A stretch of DNA of 64,000 bases from Pedobacter sp. KBS0701 (GTDB lineage Bacteria > Bacteroidota > Bacteroidia > Sphingobacteriales > Sphingobacteriaceae): assembly GCF_005938645.2 (NCBI RefSeq), contig NZ_CP042171.1, forward strand, positions 4,960,001 through 5,024,000. Direction: 5' to 3'. The position numbers and the translations under genes were made by a program. The notes beneath the pieces are model-generated. The model was not told where the DNA came from. It saw nothing but the letters and a program-made list of their open reading frames with translations, and ran no database searches. Every line of letters begins with the position of its first letter. The stretch's first letter is position 1. Below, piece after piece: positions 27,447 to 35,949 of the stretch.

Positions 27447-28529
27447 ATGAGAAAGTTTGTCGTTACAATTGCTCTTGCTTTATCATCTTTTTCTTCGTTT
27501 TCTCAGCTGGTCAGTTTAAATAATGATGAAATCAAAAAGCTAAAAACACAGATCAAAAACGACATTGAAACCAAAAAACTATACCTGGGCGCTGAAAAAT
27601 CGGCATTAAATTATTTATCCGGGCAACCCAACCCAATTGATACCATCCGGACTGAAGGGTTATTGCAGGGAAATCCGAAAAAAGAGAGAACCAGGTTAGC
27701 CCTGGCAGACATGAACAAAATGTTTGCACTGGCCTTACAATACCGGATTACCGGTGATCAAAAATATTTAAACAAATGTGTAGAATTTCTTGGTGCATGG
27801 GCCAAAATCAATAAACCAAATGGTGATCCTATTGACGACACCAATCTGGATAAGGCCATTGAAGCTTACGACCTGATTAAAAAAGACATCCCAGCAGCTG
27901 ATAAAAAACAGATTGAACTATGGCTAACTGAAACGGCTTTAGCAGAAATTAATAGCAAGCGGATGAAAACAGGGAGAGCCACCGCCATTAACAACTGGAA
28001 CGCGCACCGCCTGAAAGAAGTTGGTGAAATCGGTTACACGTTAAACAATCAGGATTTTATCAGGTGGGCCATAGACAATTTAAAAAGCCACATCAATATC
28101 AATTTATATCCCGACGGAACAAGTTTGGATTTTAAAGAGCGTGATGCCATGCATTACCACATTTACGACCTGGAACCTCTGCTAAAGTTGTGCATTATGA
28201 TTGATAGGGCGAACGGCCCAAACTTTTATACTTACGAGTCGCCTAAAGGATCTTCGATCAAAAAATCTGTAGAATGGCTGATCCCGTATATTAATGGTGA
28301 AAAACAACACGAAGAATACGTCAATACAACCGTTAAATTCGACCGGGACCGGGCCAGGAACAATGAGCCTGGATTTGCTCCCGGGACAATGTTTAAACCC
28401 AGTCTGGCTTTGCCGGTATTAAGGTTATCGCTTTATTTCAATCCCGCGCAAAACGACCTGTTAAAAAATGTAAGCGGCAACTCCGGTAACTGGCAAAAGG
28501 TACTCGACGAATTAAAGCATAAACGATAA
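27447..28529 (+). CDS. Alginate lyase family (PF05426-like) secreted protein
   Basis: A 360-residue exported protein: signal peptide MRKFVVTIALALSSFSSFSQ, then a mostly helical (alpha/alpha toroid) domain with NNWNAHRLKEVGEIGYTL (Asn-Asn and His positions like the lyase active site) and YPDGTSLDFKERDAMHYHIYDLEPLL. The pattern fits the alginate lyase superfamily, which cleaves uronate polysaccharides by beta-elimination. The substrate cannot be named; alginate or another acidic glycan is possible. It is not in a polysaccharide utilisation locus with SusC/SusD, so it may act on the cell's own matrix. It has TAGATTTG (27408-27415) as a possible -7 box. Confidence 0.75.
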   Translation: MRKFVVTIALALSSFSSFSQLVSLNNDEIKKLKTQIKNDIETKKLYLGAEKSALNYLSGQPNPIDTIRTEGLLQGNPKKERTRLALADMNKMFALALQYRITGDQKYLNKCVEFLGAWAKINKPNGDPIDDTNLDKAIEAYDLIKKDIPAADKKQIELWLTETALAEINSKRMKTGRATAINNWNAHRLKEVGEIGYTLNNQDFIRWAIDNLKSHININLYPDGTSLDFKERDAMHYHIYDLEPLLKLCIMIDRANGPNFYTYESPKGSSIKKSVEWLIPYINGEKQHEEYVNTTVKFDRDRARNNEPGFAPGTMFKPSLALPVLRLSLYFNPAQNDLLKNVSGNSGNWQKVLDELKHKR

Positions 28530-28561
28530 ATATTTTCAAATTAAATAAAGTTTCAATAATT

Positions 28562-28593
28562 TTTGAAAGTTTAAAAATAACTTTATACATTTG
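28562..28593 (+). promoter_or_regulatory. Bacteroidota-type promoter directly before the GbsR/MarR start codon
   Basis: TTTG (28562-28565), 20 nt spacer, TACATTTG (28586-28593), an exact TAnnTTTG. The start codon at 28597 is 4 nt after the box, where the transcript itself should begin, so the mRNA may be leaderless. Confidence 0.65.
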
Positions 28594-28596
28594 TAT

Positions 28597-29103
28597 ATGG
28601 AATTAGCAGCAGCAAAATTAAAGTTTATAGAAGCCTGGGGCAAATTGGGCTCAGAATGGGGAATTAACCGCACCATGGCCCAGGTACATGCGCTATTGTT
28701 AATTTCGCCCGAAGCGTTAACCACCGAAGAAATTATGGAGCAGCTCAGTATTTCGAGGGGCAATGCGAACATGACCCTCCGCGACCTGATTGGTTGGGGA
28801 CTGATTGAAAAGCAACATAAGGCCGGTGAGCGGAAAGAATACTTTTTTGCGGATAAGGATGTTTGGAATATTGCCAGGCAGGTGGCTAAAGAACGCAAAA
28901 AAAGAGAACTGGAACCTGTTTTAAAAATTTTAAACGAACTATCTACCGTTAATGGCGATGAAAAAGATCCGGAGTTCCTTACCTTCAAAAAATCTATAAA
29001 AGACATTAATAAATTAGCCGGAAACGTAGATAAAACTTTAGAAACGATGCTTAAGGCAGAAGAAAGCTGGTTCTGGGGTTCGGTGTTGAAAGTGTTTAAG
29101 TAG
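28597..29103 (+). CDS. GbsR/MarR family transcriptional regulator
   Basis: A 168-residue regulator. The start MELAAAKLKFIEAWGKLGSEWGINRTMAQVHALLL is characteristic of the GbsR subgroup. A winged helix follows with TTEEIMEQLSISRGNANMTLRDLIGWGLIEK and the wing HKAGERKEYFFADKD, then a helical dimerisation tail. GbsR-like proteins in other bacteria repress osmoprotectant genes; in Bacteroidota targets are mostly unknown. The first real ATG is 28597 (an upstream TTG is inside the -7 box). The gene stands alone and may regulate itself or its neighbours. Confidence 0.88.
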   Translation: MELAAAKLKFIEAWGKLGSEWGINRTMAQVHALLLISPEALTTEEIMEQLSISRGNANMTLRDLIGWGLIEKQHKAGERKEYFFADKDVWNIARQVAKERKKRELEPVLKILNELSTVNGDEKDPEFLTFKKSIKDINKLAGNVDKTLETMLKAEESWFWGSVLKVFK

Positions 29104-29404
29104 ATTTGAGAGGGGAGATGTGAGATAGGAGTAGCAAGTATTAAGACTGATCAGGAGTATCAAGCCCGATAGAAAAGTCCGTCATTGTGAGGTACGAAAC
29201 AATCTTACAACGGTAGCAGGAAAGTGATGGCAAGATAAATGGATTAAATAGTAAGATAGAATAGCAAGTACCAAGACAGATTTACTTTATACCCTAAACC
29301 TTCGGCCTCACACCCTAAACCCTAAAAAAGCTTTACCTATTGTTCGGCTTTATTTTTTAATCAAAACTTTCATATTTTACTGAAAGTATTAAAATTTAAA
29401 TAAA
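29104..29404. other. Intergenic region with dispersed repeat fragments
   Basis: About 300 bp. It holds a gtcattgtgaggtacgaaac-type repeat at about 29182, typical of Pedobacter genomes, two copies of agtagcaagtattaagac-like sequence (about 29131 and 29268; a reverse copy lies near 55815), and ccctaaacc repeats near 29290-29325. No gene is seen. Confidence 0.5.
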
Positions 29405-30220
29405 ATGAAAACGCTTAAAAACCACGTAATTTTATTTGACAATGAATGCCCGATGTGTTATGCCCATACCAAGGCCTTTGTAAAAACAGGCATGCTGGCT
29501 CAGGATGGTCGTGAGGTTTACCAGGAAATGCCACAAAATATTTGCCCGCTCGTAGACCAGCAAAGAGCTGCCAATGAAATTGCGCTCATTAATACCGAAA
29601 CCGGTGAAGTTACTTACGGCATCCAGAGTTTGTTCAAAATTATTGCACACGCTATGCCCTTTTTTAAGCCTTTATTTTTGTTTAGTCCATTTGTTTATCT
29701 GATGCGGAAATTTTATACATTTATTTCTTACAACCGTAAAGTAATTATACCTGTTGCAGTAAAAGGAAACAGCTTACAGCCAACTTTTAAACTCCACTAC
29801 CGCATCACCTTCCTGCTTTTAACCTGGCTTATTACGGCGTATATATTAACAGATTATGCACATCTGCTTACGGGTTTTGTGCCACTGGGCAGTAAATACC
29901 GCGAATACTTGATCTGCGGTGGGCAGCTGTTTTTCCAGGGCGCCATCATTAGCTTTTACCGGAAAGAAAAACTTTGGGATTACCTGGGTAATATGATGAC
30001 GATTTCATTCGCCGGTTCATTGTTGCTCCTGCCTGTTTTGGCGTTGTCAAAATATCTTGATATCCAGCCTGTATTTTTTGTTCTATACTTTTTAATAGTT
30101 GCAGGATTGATGTTTTTAGAGCATATCCGCAGGAGTAAATTATTAAAAACAGGCTGGTTAATGAGCATTACCTGGGCACTTTACCGCTTAATTGTTTTGG
30201 GCTTAATCTTAATTTTATAA
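29405..30220 (+). CDS. DCC1-like thiol-disulfide oxidoreductase with membrane domain
   Basis: A 271-residue protein. The N-terminus has the DCC signature ILFDNECPMCYAHTKAF, with the CxxC pair at residues 15 and 18, and a thioredoxin-like fold to about 110 (DUF393). The rest contains four to five membrane segments. A fused membrane part is known in Bacteroidota. The role is presumably redox chemistry at the membrane; substrates are unknown. The next gene starts 7 nt downstream, so they form an operon with the TIGR01777 epimerase and possibly the SRPBCC protein. Confidence 0.83.
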   Translation: MKTLKNHVILFDNECPMCYAHTKAFVKTGMLAQDGREVYQEMPQNICPLVDQQRAANEIALINTETGEVTYGIQSLFKIIAHAMPFFKPLFLFSPFVYLMRKFYTFISYNRKVIIPVAVKGNSLQPTFKLHYRITFLLLTWLITAYILTDYAHLLTGFVPLGSKYREYLICGGQLFFQGAIISFYRKEKLWDYLGNMMTISFAGSLLLLPVLALSKYLDIQPVFFVLYFLIVAGLMFLEHIRRSKLLKTGWLMSITWALYRLIVLGLILIL

Positions 30221-30227
30221 TCATATC

Positions 30228-31148
30228 ATGAAATACAGAAAAATTGTACTGGCCGGCGGGAATGGTTATTTGGGCAATGTATTAGCGAACTATTTTAGCA
30301 GCCTTGCTGATGAAGTAATCATTCTGGCCAGAAAAGCACAAGCTAAAACGGATAATATTAAAACATGGGTATGGGATGGCAAAAACATAGGTAAGTGGGC
30401 GTACAGCTTACAAGGGGCTGACCTCCTGGTCAACCTTTGCGGAAAAAATGTAAACTGCAGGTACACTGAAAAAAACAAAAAAGAAATTTTTGATTCAAGA
30501 TTGATCCCCACCCGTTTACTGGGCAAAGCGATCGAAGAAATGGAAAATCCGCCAAAACTTTGGATCAACATTACTTCAGCCACCATTTACCGCCATGCCG
30601 AAGACCATCCGCAAGATGAGTTAACAGGCGAAATCGGCGAAGGTTTCTCTATTGAAGTTTGCAAAGCCTGGGAAAATAGCTTTTTTGAAACAGACACGCC
30701 CAATACCCGAAAAATTGCCCTTAGAATGGGCATTGTTTTAGGTCTGGAAGACGGAGCATTTCCACGCTTACTTAACCTGGTGAAATTGGGTATGGGTGGC
30801 AAACAGGGCGATGGCGAACAGTATATGAGCTGGGTCCACGAAGAGGATGCTGCAGGTAGTATAGCATGGCTACTTAACCACCCAGAAATTGAAGGAATTG
30901 TAAACTGCACGGCACCGGAAGTGATTAAAAACCATGTTTTTATGCGCAGCATCAGAAAGGCCTTTGGTCGCAATTTCGGTTTGCCTGCCCCAGCCTGGTT
31001 ATTGGCTATTGGTGCAAAAATCATCGGAACGGAAACAGAACTGATTTTAAAAAGCAGATGGGTTAAGCCAGCAGTGCTATTAAATAGTGGATTTGAGTTT
31101 AGATACGGAAAGATTGATGAGGCAATGGCAGCGCTGAGTAGGAAATGA
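30228..31148 (+). CDS. TIGR01777 family NAD(P)-binding oxidoreductase
   Basis: A 306-residue extended short-chain dehydrogenase: VLAGGNGYLGNVLANYF (dinucleotide loop), DLLVNLCGKNVNCRYTEKNKKEI, SRLIPTRLLG, SATIYRH, LRMGIVLGLEDGAFPRLL and YMSWVHEEDAAGSIAWLLNHP, the last two being hallmarks of the TIGR01777 (YfcH-like) family with a DUF1731 tail. The reaction is unknown. It follows the DCC-type gene by 7 nt. An SRPBCC gene follows, a link also seen elsewhere as YfcH-like proteins can be fused to cyclase-like domains. Confidence 0.9.
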   Translation: MKYRKIVLAGGNGYLGNVLANYFSSLADEVIILARKAQAKTDNIKTWVWDGKNIGKWAYSLQGADLLVNLCGKNVNCRYTEKNKKEIFDSRLIPTRLLGKAIEEMENPPKLWINITSATIYRHAEDHPQDELTGEIGEGFSIEVCKAWENSFFETDTPNTRKIALRMGIVLGLEDGAFPRLLNLVKLGMGGKQGDGEQYMSWVHEEDAAGSIAWLLNHPEIEGIVNCTAPEVIKNHVFMRSIRKAFGRNFGLPAPAWLLAIGAKIIGTETELILKSRWVKPAVLLNSGFEFRYGKIDEAMAALSRK

Positions 31149-31176
31149 TAAGGTAATTATAGCTAAACGGAAGCGT

Positions 31177-31641
31177 ATGCCAACAATTACCTTAAAAACA
31201 TTGATTGATGCACCAATTGGGCACTGTTTTGATCTGGCTAGAAGTATTGATCTTCATTTACAGTCGATGAAATCGTCTGGAGAAGAAGTAATAGCTGGAA
31301 AAAATGGTGGTATGATCGACCTGGATGAGTCAGTTACCTGGAGCGCCAGGCATTTTGGCATTTTGTTCGAAATGACCAATAAGATTAGCGCAATGGAATA
31401 TCCAACGCTCTTCATTGACGAGATGATTAAGGGACCTTTTAAAAAACTCCACCACCAACACCAGTTTAAAATAATAGATGCTCAGACAGAAATGACTGAT
31501 GTTTTTGAGTTTCGGGCGCCGTTTGGTTTATTAGGCCAGCTGGTAGAAAAAATATTTCTTCAAAAATATATGTTGAAACTCATTGAGAAAAGAAATGAGG
31601 TAATCAAATTTCAGGCTGAAACAATGTGTGCTATAGAATAA
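31177..31641 (+). CDS. SRPBCC family (cyclase/dehydrase-like) protein
   Basis: A 154-residue protein with the START/Bet v1-like pattern: TLKTLIDAPIGHCFDLARSIDLHLQSM at the start, VTWSARHFGI and DEMIKGPFKKLHHQHQFK in the middle, and a long C-terminal helix. This fold binds a hydrophobic ligand. It is probably the last gene of the operon with the TIGR01777 oxidoreductase (28 nt gap) and may bind the oxidoreductase's substrate. A terminator follows. Confidence 0.85.
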   Translation: MPTITLKTLIDAPIGHCFDLARSIDLHLQSMKSSGEEVIAGKNGGMIDLDESVTWSARHFGILFEMTNKISAMEYPTLFIDEMIKGPFKKLHHQHQFKIIDAQTEMTDVFEFRAPFGLLGQLVEKIFLQKYMLKLIEKRNEVIKFQAETMCAIE

Positions 31642-31659
31642 ATGCATGTTGAATTTTAA

Positions 31660-31692
31660 CAAAAAACCCCGAAACAAGTTCAGGGTTTAGTT
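31660..31692. terminator. Bidirectional terminator between convergent genes
   Basis: A stem aaaccccgaa / ttcagggttt (about 31665-31674 and 31680-31689, one mismatch) is flanked by A residues on one side and T residues on the other. It serves the SRPBCC gene on the plus strand and the DUF4834 gene on the minus strand. Confidence 0.7.
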
Positions 31693-31950
31693 TTATTTCA
31701 CTTCTTCGTAGTCTACGAAGTCTCCGAGTTTATCTGTTTTACTTTGATCGGGTTTTGGCGGCATATAATCTATTGAAATAGAGCCTTCTGGTTTTGACCG
31801 TCTTTGTTGTTGTTGTTGTCCTGTAGCCTGATTTTGCATTTTGCTGGCCAGGTTATTAAACAACATTGGCAGAACTAACCTGATCAGCATTCTGATCAGC
31901 CAAAGTACCAATATTGTGATAAAAATGAATTTTACTAAACCTAATCCCAT
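31693..31950 (-). CDS. DUF4834 family small membrane protein
   Basis: An 85-residue protein with one strong N-terminal membrane segment (LVKFIFITILVLWLIRMLIRLVLPML), a Gln-rich linker (QQQQQ) and a charged tail SISIDYMPPKP...DKLGDFVDYEEVK. This layout matches DUF4834, found in Bacteroidota. Function unknown. Confidence 0.8.
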   Translation of the reverse strand: MGLGLVKFIFITILVLWLIRMLIRLVLPMLFNNLASKMQNQATGQQQQQRRSKPEGSISIDYMPPKPDQSKTDKLGDFVDYEEVK

Positions 31951-32077
31951 TCTTTAAATTACTGTTGTTACAAATATAGACGTCGTAACATTTATTTTGT
32001 TACTTTTTTGGCCTTTAATTGCAATCCGATTACAAATATCATACACAACTAAGGCTAGAAAGGTTTTAATATCGTCA

Positions 32078-32275
32078 TTATTCTTCAACAATTTCAGCTA
32101 CACGTCCTATCTGACCATCTTCAAGCCTCACTTTTATTCCTCTGGAATGAAACGCGGAAGAAGTAAGTAAATCTTTCACCACGCCATAAGTGATGTTCCC
32201 TGACCGCTGATCTTTCTTCAATATGATTCCGACTTCCAAGCCTGGATAAATGTCTTTTCTGTTTTGCCCGTTCAT
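32078..32275 (-). CDS. YwbE family protein
   Basis: A 65-residue protein matching the YwbE (DUF2196) family: RKDIYPGLEVGIILKKDQRSG, VVKDLLTSSAFHSRGIKVRLEDGQIGRV. Its short beta-rich fold is related to KOW/SH3-like RNA-binding domains. Function is unknown. It is a lone gene between DUF4834 and the DUF3472 gene. Confidence 0.88.
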   Translation of the reverse strand: MNGQNRKDIYPGLEVGIILKKDQRSGNITYGVVKDLLTSSAFHSRGIKVRLEDGQIGRVAEIVEE

Positions 32276-32326
32276 TGTGCTTAATAACTTGATAAAAACT
32301 TCAAAAATCTATAATTATTTTGAATG

Positions 32327-33619
32327 TTAAGGTAATTTACTAAAATCTATTTCCGGTTTTTTGCCCTTTGATGTTCTGTTGAAGATTTTTCCTGCAGTGG
32401 TATAATCGTTAAAAAAGCCACCGGTCTTTAAATAAAAGGCACCGTTGTCAACTCCTCCCTGATAATCCATCCGATAGCTTTTTGCACCAGTATTATCGGT
32501 AGTAAAGCGGGCTGATTTTAATTCAGTCCATGTTCCCTTATCATCGCAGATCCATTGGTTATCAAACAAAACTTTTCGCGATAAGTCTCCGTGTACGGGT
32601 GAGAAGTTTTCTAAAAAAGAATGGAAGCACTTTAAATAGGTTTTTGTTTGCGGCCTGGTAAAACTGGCGATCAATTGCCATTTATCGGTTTCAGGAGTAA
32701 AGAAATAAGCAGTATATGTGGTTAGGCTATCTTTTCCGGGTACGCCATGCAGTAAGAATTTATAGGTATTTCCTGCTTTCCACATGTAGTTCAGGTAACT
32801 CTGACCTCCGGCGCCTTCATTACCAAACTCCCCGGTATGTACACCATCACCTTTCTTAAGCATTTTAATTTTGTGCGATACGGGAATACTTTTCGGATCG
32901 TCTGTATTAAAAGGACTCCGTACTGAAAATAGAATATGTCTTTCAGTCGGACTGTTAGCCTGCATGCCAAAATAACCTTCGCCAAAACCACAAGCCATAA
33001 AATAGGAGCCTAAAATATCTTGTCCCTTAGGCACGGTTACTTCGTTATAATACCATTCTGCATTTACATTTTCTGGTTGCTGATAATTTAAGTGCACCGA
33101 TGGTCCTCGTCTGCCCCAGTGGAAAAAGTTGCCTTCATTGTTTTGAACATAAGCCATTTTGGCTTCGGCAGCTGTGCCGCTGATGGATAAGGTTTTTATC
33201 GAGGGAAACCTGCCGGCACTTTTGCTTATTCCTTTGATGGTTATGGACACGTATCCGGTATCGTTAATAATCCACTCGCCAATTTTACCATCAAAGTTTT
33301 TTTTTTCATCAAAAACGACCTTTTTGGGTTGATTGTTTATGGAAAATTCTAAAGTAGATTGTCCTTCAATAACAGGTTTATCGCTAATAGAAACGACCAG
33401 AACACCTGGTTTTGAAACCCGGAGGTATGCCGTAAAATACTCTTTTGGGTTGGTCCAGTTTACGATTCCATTGCTGGATAATGTTTTTTCTGAATCCTGA
33501 TGTAAAGAACTGTAAGCATTGCCTGCGAGTGGCAGGGAAATTGCCGCAGCATGTTGGGCCTGACTTTTCAGACCGATAGCGCCGAGTACGATCAGCGTTA
33601 CGAGTTTAAAAGATTTCAT
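32327..33619 (-). CDS. DUF3472 and DUF5077 domain-containing secreted protein
   Basis: A 430-residue exported protein. Signal peptide MKSFKLVTLIVLGAIGLKSQAQ; residues about 25-145 form the beta-sandwich DUF5077; the rest is DUF3472, with HWGRRGPSVHLNYQQPENVNAEWYYNEVTVP, YFMACGFGEGYFGMQ and GAFYLKTGGFFNDY. Such proteins are commonly found in carbohydrate-active contexts in Bacteroidota, suggesting glycan binding, but the function is not established. The start at 33619 is chosen for the clean signal peptide; 33652 is also open. Confidence 0.82.
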   Translation of the reverse strand: MKSFKLVTLIVLGAIGLKSQAQHAAAISLPLAGNAYSSLHQDSEKTLSSNGIVNWTNPKEYFTAYLRVSKPGVLVVSISDKPVIEGQSTLEFSINNQPKKVVFDEKKNFDGKIGEWIINDTGYVSITIKGISKSAGRFPSIKTLSISGTAAEAKMAYVQNNEGNFFHWGRRGPSVHLNYQQPENVNAEWYYNEVTVPKGQDILGSYFMACGFGEGYFGMQANSPTERHILFSVRSPFNTDDPKSIPVSHKIKMLKKGDGVHTGEFGNEGAGGQSYLNYMWKAGNTYKFLLHGVPGKDSLTTYTAYFFTPETDKWQLIASFTRPQTKTYLKCFHSFLENFSPVHGDLSRKVLFDNQWICDDKGTWTELKSARFTTDNTGAKSYRMDYQGGVDNGAFYLKTGGFFNDYTTAGKIFNRTSKGKKPEIDFSKLP

Positions 33620-33696
33620 TGAATGATTTTTAGATAACTTATTGAACAGCAATTCTAATTTAAATTATCTAAAAATCAATCTTTAAAACCAAATCG

Positions 33697-35739
33697 TTAC
33701 TTGCCGAATTTTTCGTTAAACATTTTCTCTAACGCAAACATTTCGTCGCGCAGCTTTGCAGCTTGTAAAAAGTCCATATCTTTTGCTGCTTTCTGCATAT
33801 CCTTACGTGTAGTATCAATTGCCCTTTGCAGTTCGGCCTTACCCATATATTGTACAATCGGATCTGCCGCAATACTGATCTCCGCATTTTCGACATAAGC
33901 CCTGGCTTTATTATCACTTGCTTTTTGAGAGAAATCGAGTACTGATGTTTGCTCTAAAATCGCTTCTCTTGATTTTCCGACAGTTTTTGGTGTAATGCCA
34001 TTTTCAAGGTTGTATGCTATCTGTATATCTCTACGCCTGTTTGTTTCAGAGATGGTTTTTTCCATACTATCTGTAATGCCATCGGCATACATAATTACAC
34101 GTCCTCTATCATTACGGGCGGCACGGCCAATGGTCTGGATCAATGATTTCTCAGAACGGAGGAAACCTTCTTTATCTGCATCTAAAATAGCAACCAAAGT
34201 AACCTCAGGCAAGTCTAAACCTTCACGTAAAAGGTTGATACCCACCAAAACATCAAATTCACCTAAACGTAAACCGCGCAGAATTTCTACCCGTTCTAAA
34301 GTTTTAATTTCGGAGTGGATGTACCTGGTTTTGATGTTTAAACGATCAAGATATTTTGTCAATTCTTCAGCCATGCGCTTGGTTAGCGTAGTAACCAGAA
34401 TACGTCCGCCATCTTTTATGGTAATGTCTATTTCATCCAAAAGATCATCAACCTGATTAATGGCAGGTCTGATCTCTATAACAGGATCCAATAATCCGGT
34501 TGGCCTGATCACCTGCTCTACTACCACACCTTCTGATTTTTCCAATTCATATTCAGCAGGTGTTGCACTCACATAAATGGTTTGCGGGGCAAGGGCTTCG
34601 AATTCGTTAAAATTTAAAGGGCGGTTATCCAATGCGGCCGGTAAACGAAAGCCATATTCTACCAAAGATAATTTCCTCGATCTGTCACCACCATACATGG
34701 CCCTGATCTGCGGAACAGTAACGTGGCTTTCGTCAATTACCATTAAATAATCATCAGGAAAATAATCCAGCAAACAGAAAGGACGCATACCGGGCTGCCT
34801 TCCATCAAAGAAACGCGAATAGTTTTCAATCCCTGAACAATAGCCCAGTTCTTTCATCATTTCAATATCGAAATTGGTCCGTTCTTCCAGCCTTTTGGCT
34901 TCCAATAAGTGCCTATCGGCAATCAATTGGTTTTTACGGATCTCCAATTCTTCCTGTATACCCCAGATAGACTGATTAAAGCGGTCTTTTGGTGTAACGA
35001 ATAGGTTGGCCGGATAAATAGCCATATCTTCAAGCTTCTCCAGAGTTTTGCCTGAAACAGGGTCGATTGCTGAAAGTTCTTCAATATCATCGCCGAAAAA
35101 AGAAATACGGTAGGCATGATCCAGATAGGCCGGATAAATATCCACGGTATCGCCCTTTACCCTAAAAGTTCCCCTCTTAAATTCGGTTGTGGTACGCGAG
35201 TATAAAATCTCTACCAAACTATGCAAAAATGCATTTCTCGAAATCCGAAGCCCTACACCAAAGCGGAAAACCATCCGGGAGAAATCTTCTGGATTACCCA
35301 TACCATAAATGCACGATATGGATGATACCACGATAATGTCGCGCCTGCCACTCATTAGTGATGAGGTGGTACGTAAACGCAGTTTCTCAATTTCCTCATT
35401 TATGCTCAGGTCTTTTTCGATATAAGTATTGCTCGAAGCAATAAAAGCTTCTGGCTGATAATAATCGTAATAAGAAACAAAGTAATTTACCGAGTTTTCG
35501 GGAAAGAAATTTTTGAACTCTCCGTAAAGCTGTGCTGCCAGGGTTTTATTGTGACTCAAAATCAGGGTAGGCTTTTGGGTTTGCTCAATTACATTGGCCA
35601 CGGTGAAGGTTTTTCCTGATCCTGTAACGCCCAGTAAAGTTTGATAATGTTCGTTAGCATTTACACCATCCACCAGCTGTTTAATGGCATTAGGCTGATC
35701 TCCGGTAGGTTGATATTCTGAGGTGATTTTAAATTTCAT
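33697..35739 (-). CDS. uvrB: UvrABC system protein B (excinuclease subunit B)
   Basis: A 680-residue DNA repair helicase, the damage-verifying subunit of nucleotide excision repair. Walker A is LGVTGSGKTFTVANVI (about 38-53), the beta-hairpin region is YYDYYQPEAF, the Walker B is MVIDESHVT, later motifs include YVSATPAEYEL and QTIGRAARN, and the C-terminal UVR motif (about 645-675, DMDFLQAAKLRDEMFALEKMF) binds UvrC. Length and motif order are those of UvrB. Lone gene. Confidence 0.97.
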   Translation of the reverse strand: MKFKITSEYQPTGDQPNAIKQLVDGVNANEHYQTLLGVTGSGKTFTVANVIEQTQKPTLILSHNKTLAAQLYGEFKNFFPENSVNYFVSYYDYYQPEAFIASSNTYIEKDLSINEEIEKLRLRTTSSLMSGRRDIIVVSSISCIYGMGNPEDFSRMVFRFGVGLRISRNAFLHSLVEILYSRTTTEFKRGTFRVKGDTVDIYPAYLDHAYRISFFGDDIEELSAIDPVSGKTLEKLEDMAIYPANLFVTPKDRFNQSIWGIQEELEIRKNQLIADRHLLEAKRLEERTNFDIEMMKELGYCSGIENYSRFFDGRQPGMRPFCLLDYFPDDYLMVIDESHVTVPQIRAMYGGDRSRKLSLVEYGFRLPAALDNRPLNFNEFEALAPQTIYVSATPAEYELEKSEGVVVEQVIRPTGLLDPVIEIRPAINQVDDLLDEIDITIKDGGRILVTTLTKRMAEELTKYLDRLNIKTRYIHSEIKTLERVEILRGLRLGEFDVLVGINLLREGLDLPEVTLVAILDADKEGFLRSEKSLIQTIGRAARNDRGRVIMYADGITDSMEKTISETNRRRDIQIAYNLENGITPKTVGKSREAILEQTSVLDFSQKASDNKARAYVENAEISIAADPIVQYMGKAELQRAIDTTRKDMQKAAKDMDFLQAAKLRDEMFALEKMFNEKFGK

Positions 35740-35891
35740 GAGTAAATCAAATATACGATTTAGGTACTAAACAGTAAAACAGGCAAAAGTCAGGAAAGTT
35801 GGAAATTGACTGGTTAATAAAATTTTTAAGATGATATAAATGATTTGTGATAAAAATTAAATATTGCGTTTAAAGCGTTTAAATAAACATC

Positions 35892-35932
35892 AACCTAGTA
35901 AATCAAAAGTTAAACTTTTGATTTACTAGGTT
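35892..35932. repeat. Perfect 19-bp inverted repeat overlapping the AAA ATPase promoter
   Basis: Arms aacctagtaaatcaaaagt (35892-35910) and its exact complement (35914-35932), with only taa between them. The right arm contains the -33 TTTG of the promoter, so a dimeric repressor bound here would block transcription. It could also be an end of a mobile unit. A T-run does not follow, so a terminator is unlikely. Confidence 0.85.
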
Positions 35933-35946
35933 CTTTTGTATATTTG
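35917..35946 (+). promoter_or_regulatory. Bacteroidota-type promoter of the AAA ATPase gene
   Basis: TTTG (35917-35920), 18 nt spacer, TATATTTG (35939-35946), an exact TAnnTTTG. The first ATG, 35950, is 4 nt after the box, at the expected transcription start, suggesting a leaderless mRNA. Confidence 0.7.
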
Positions 35947-35949
35947 CTT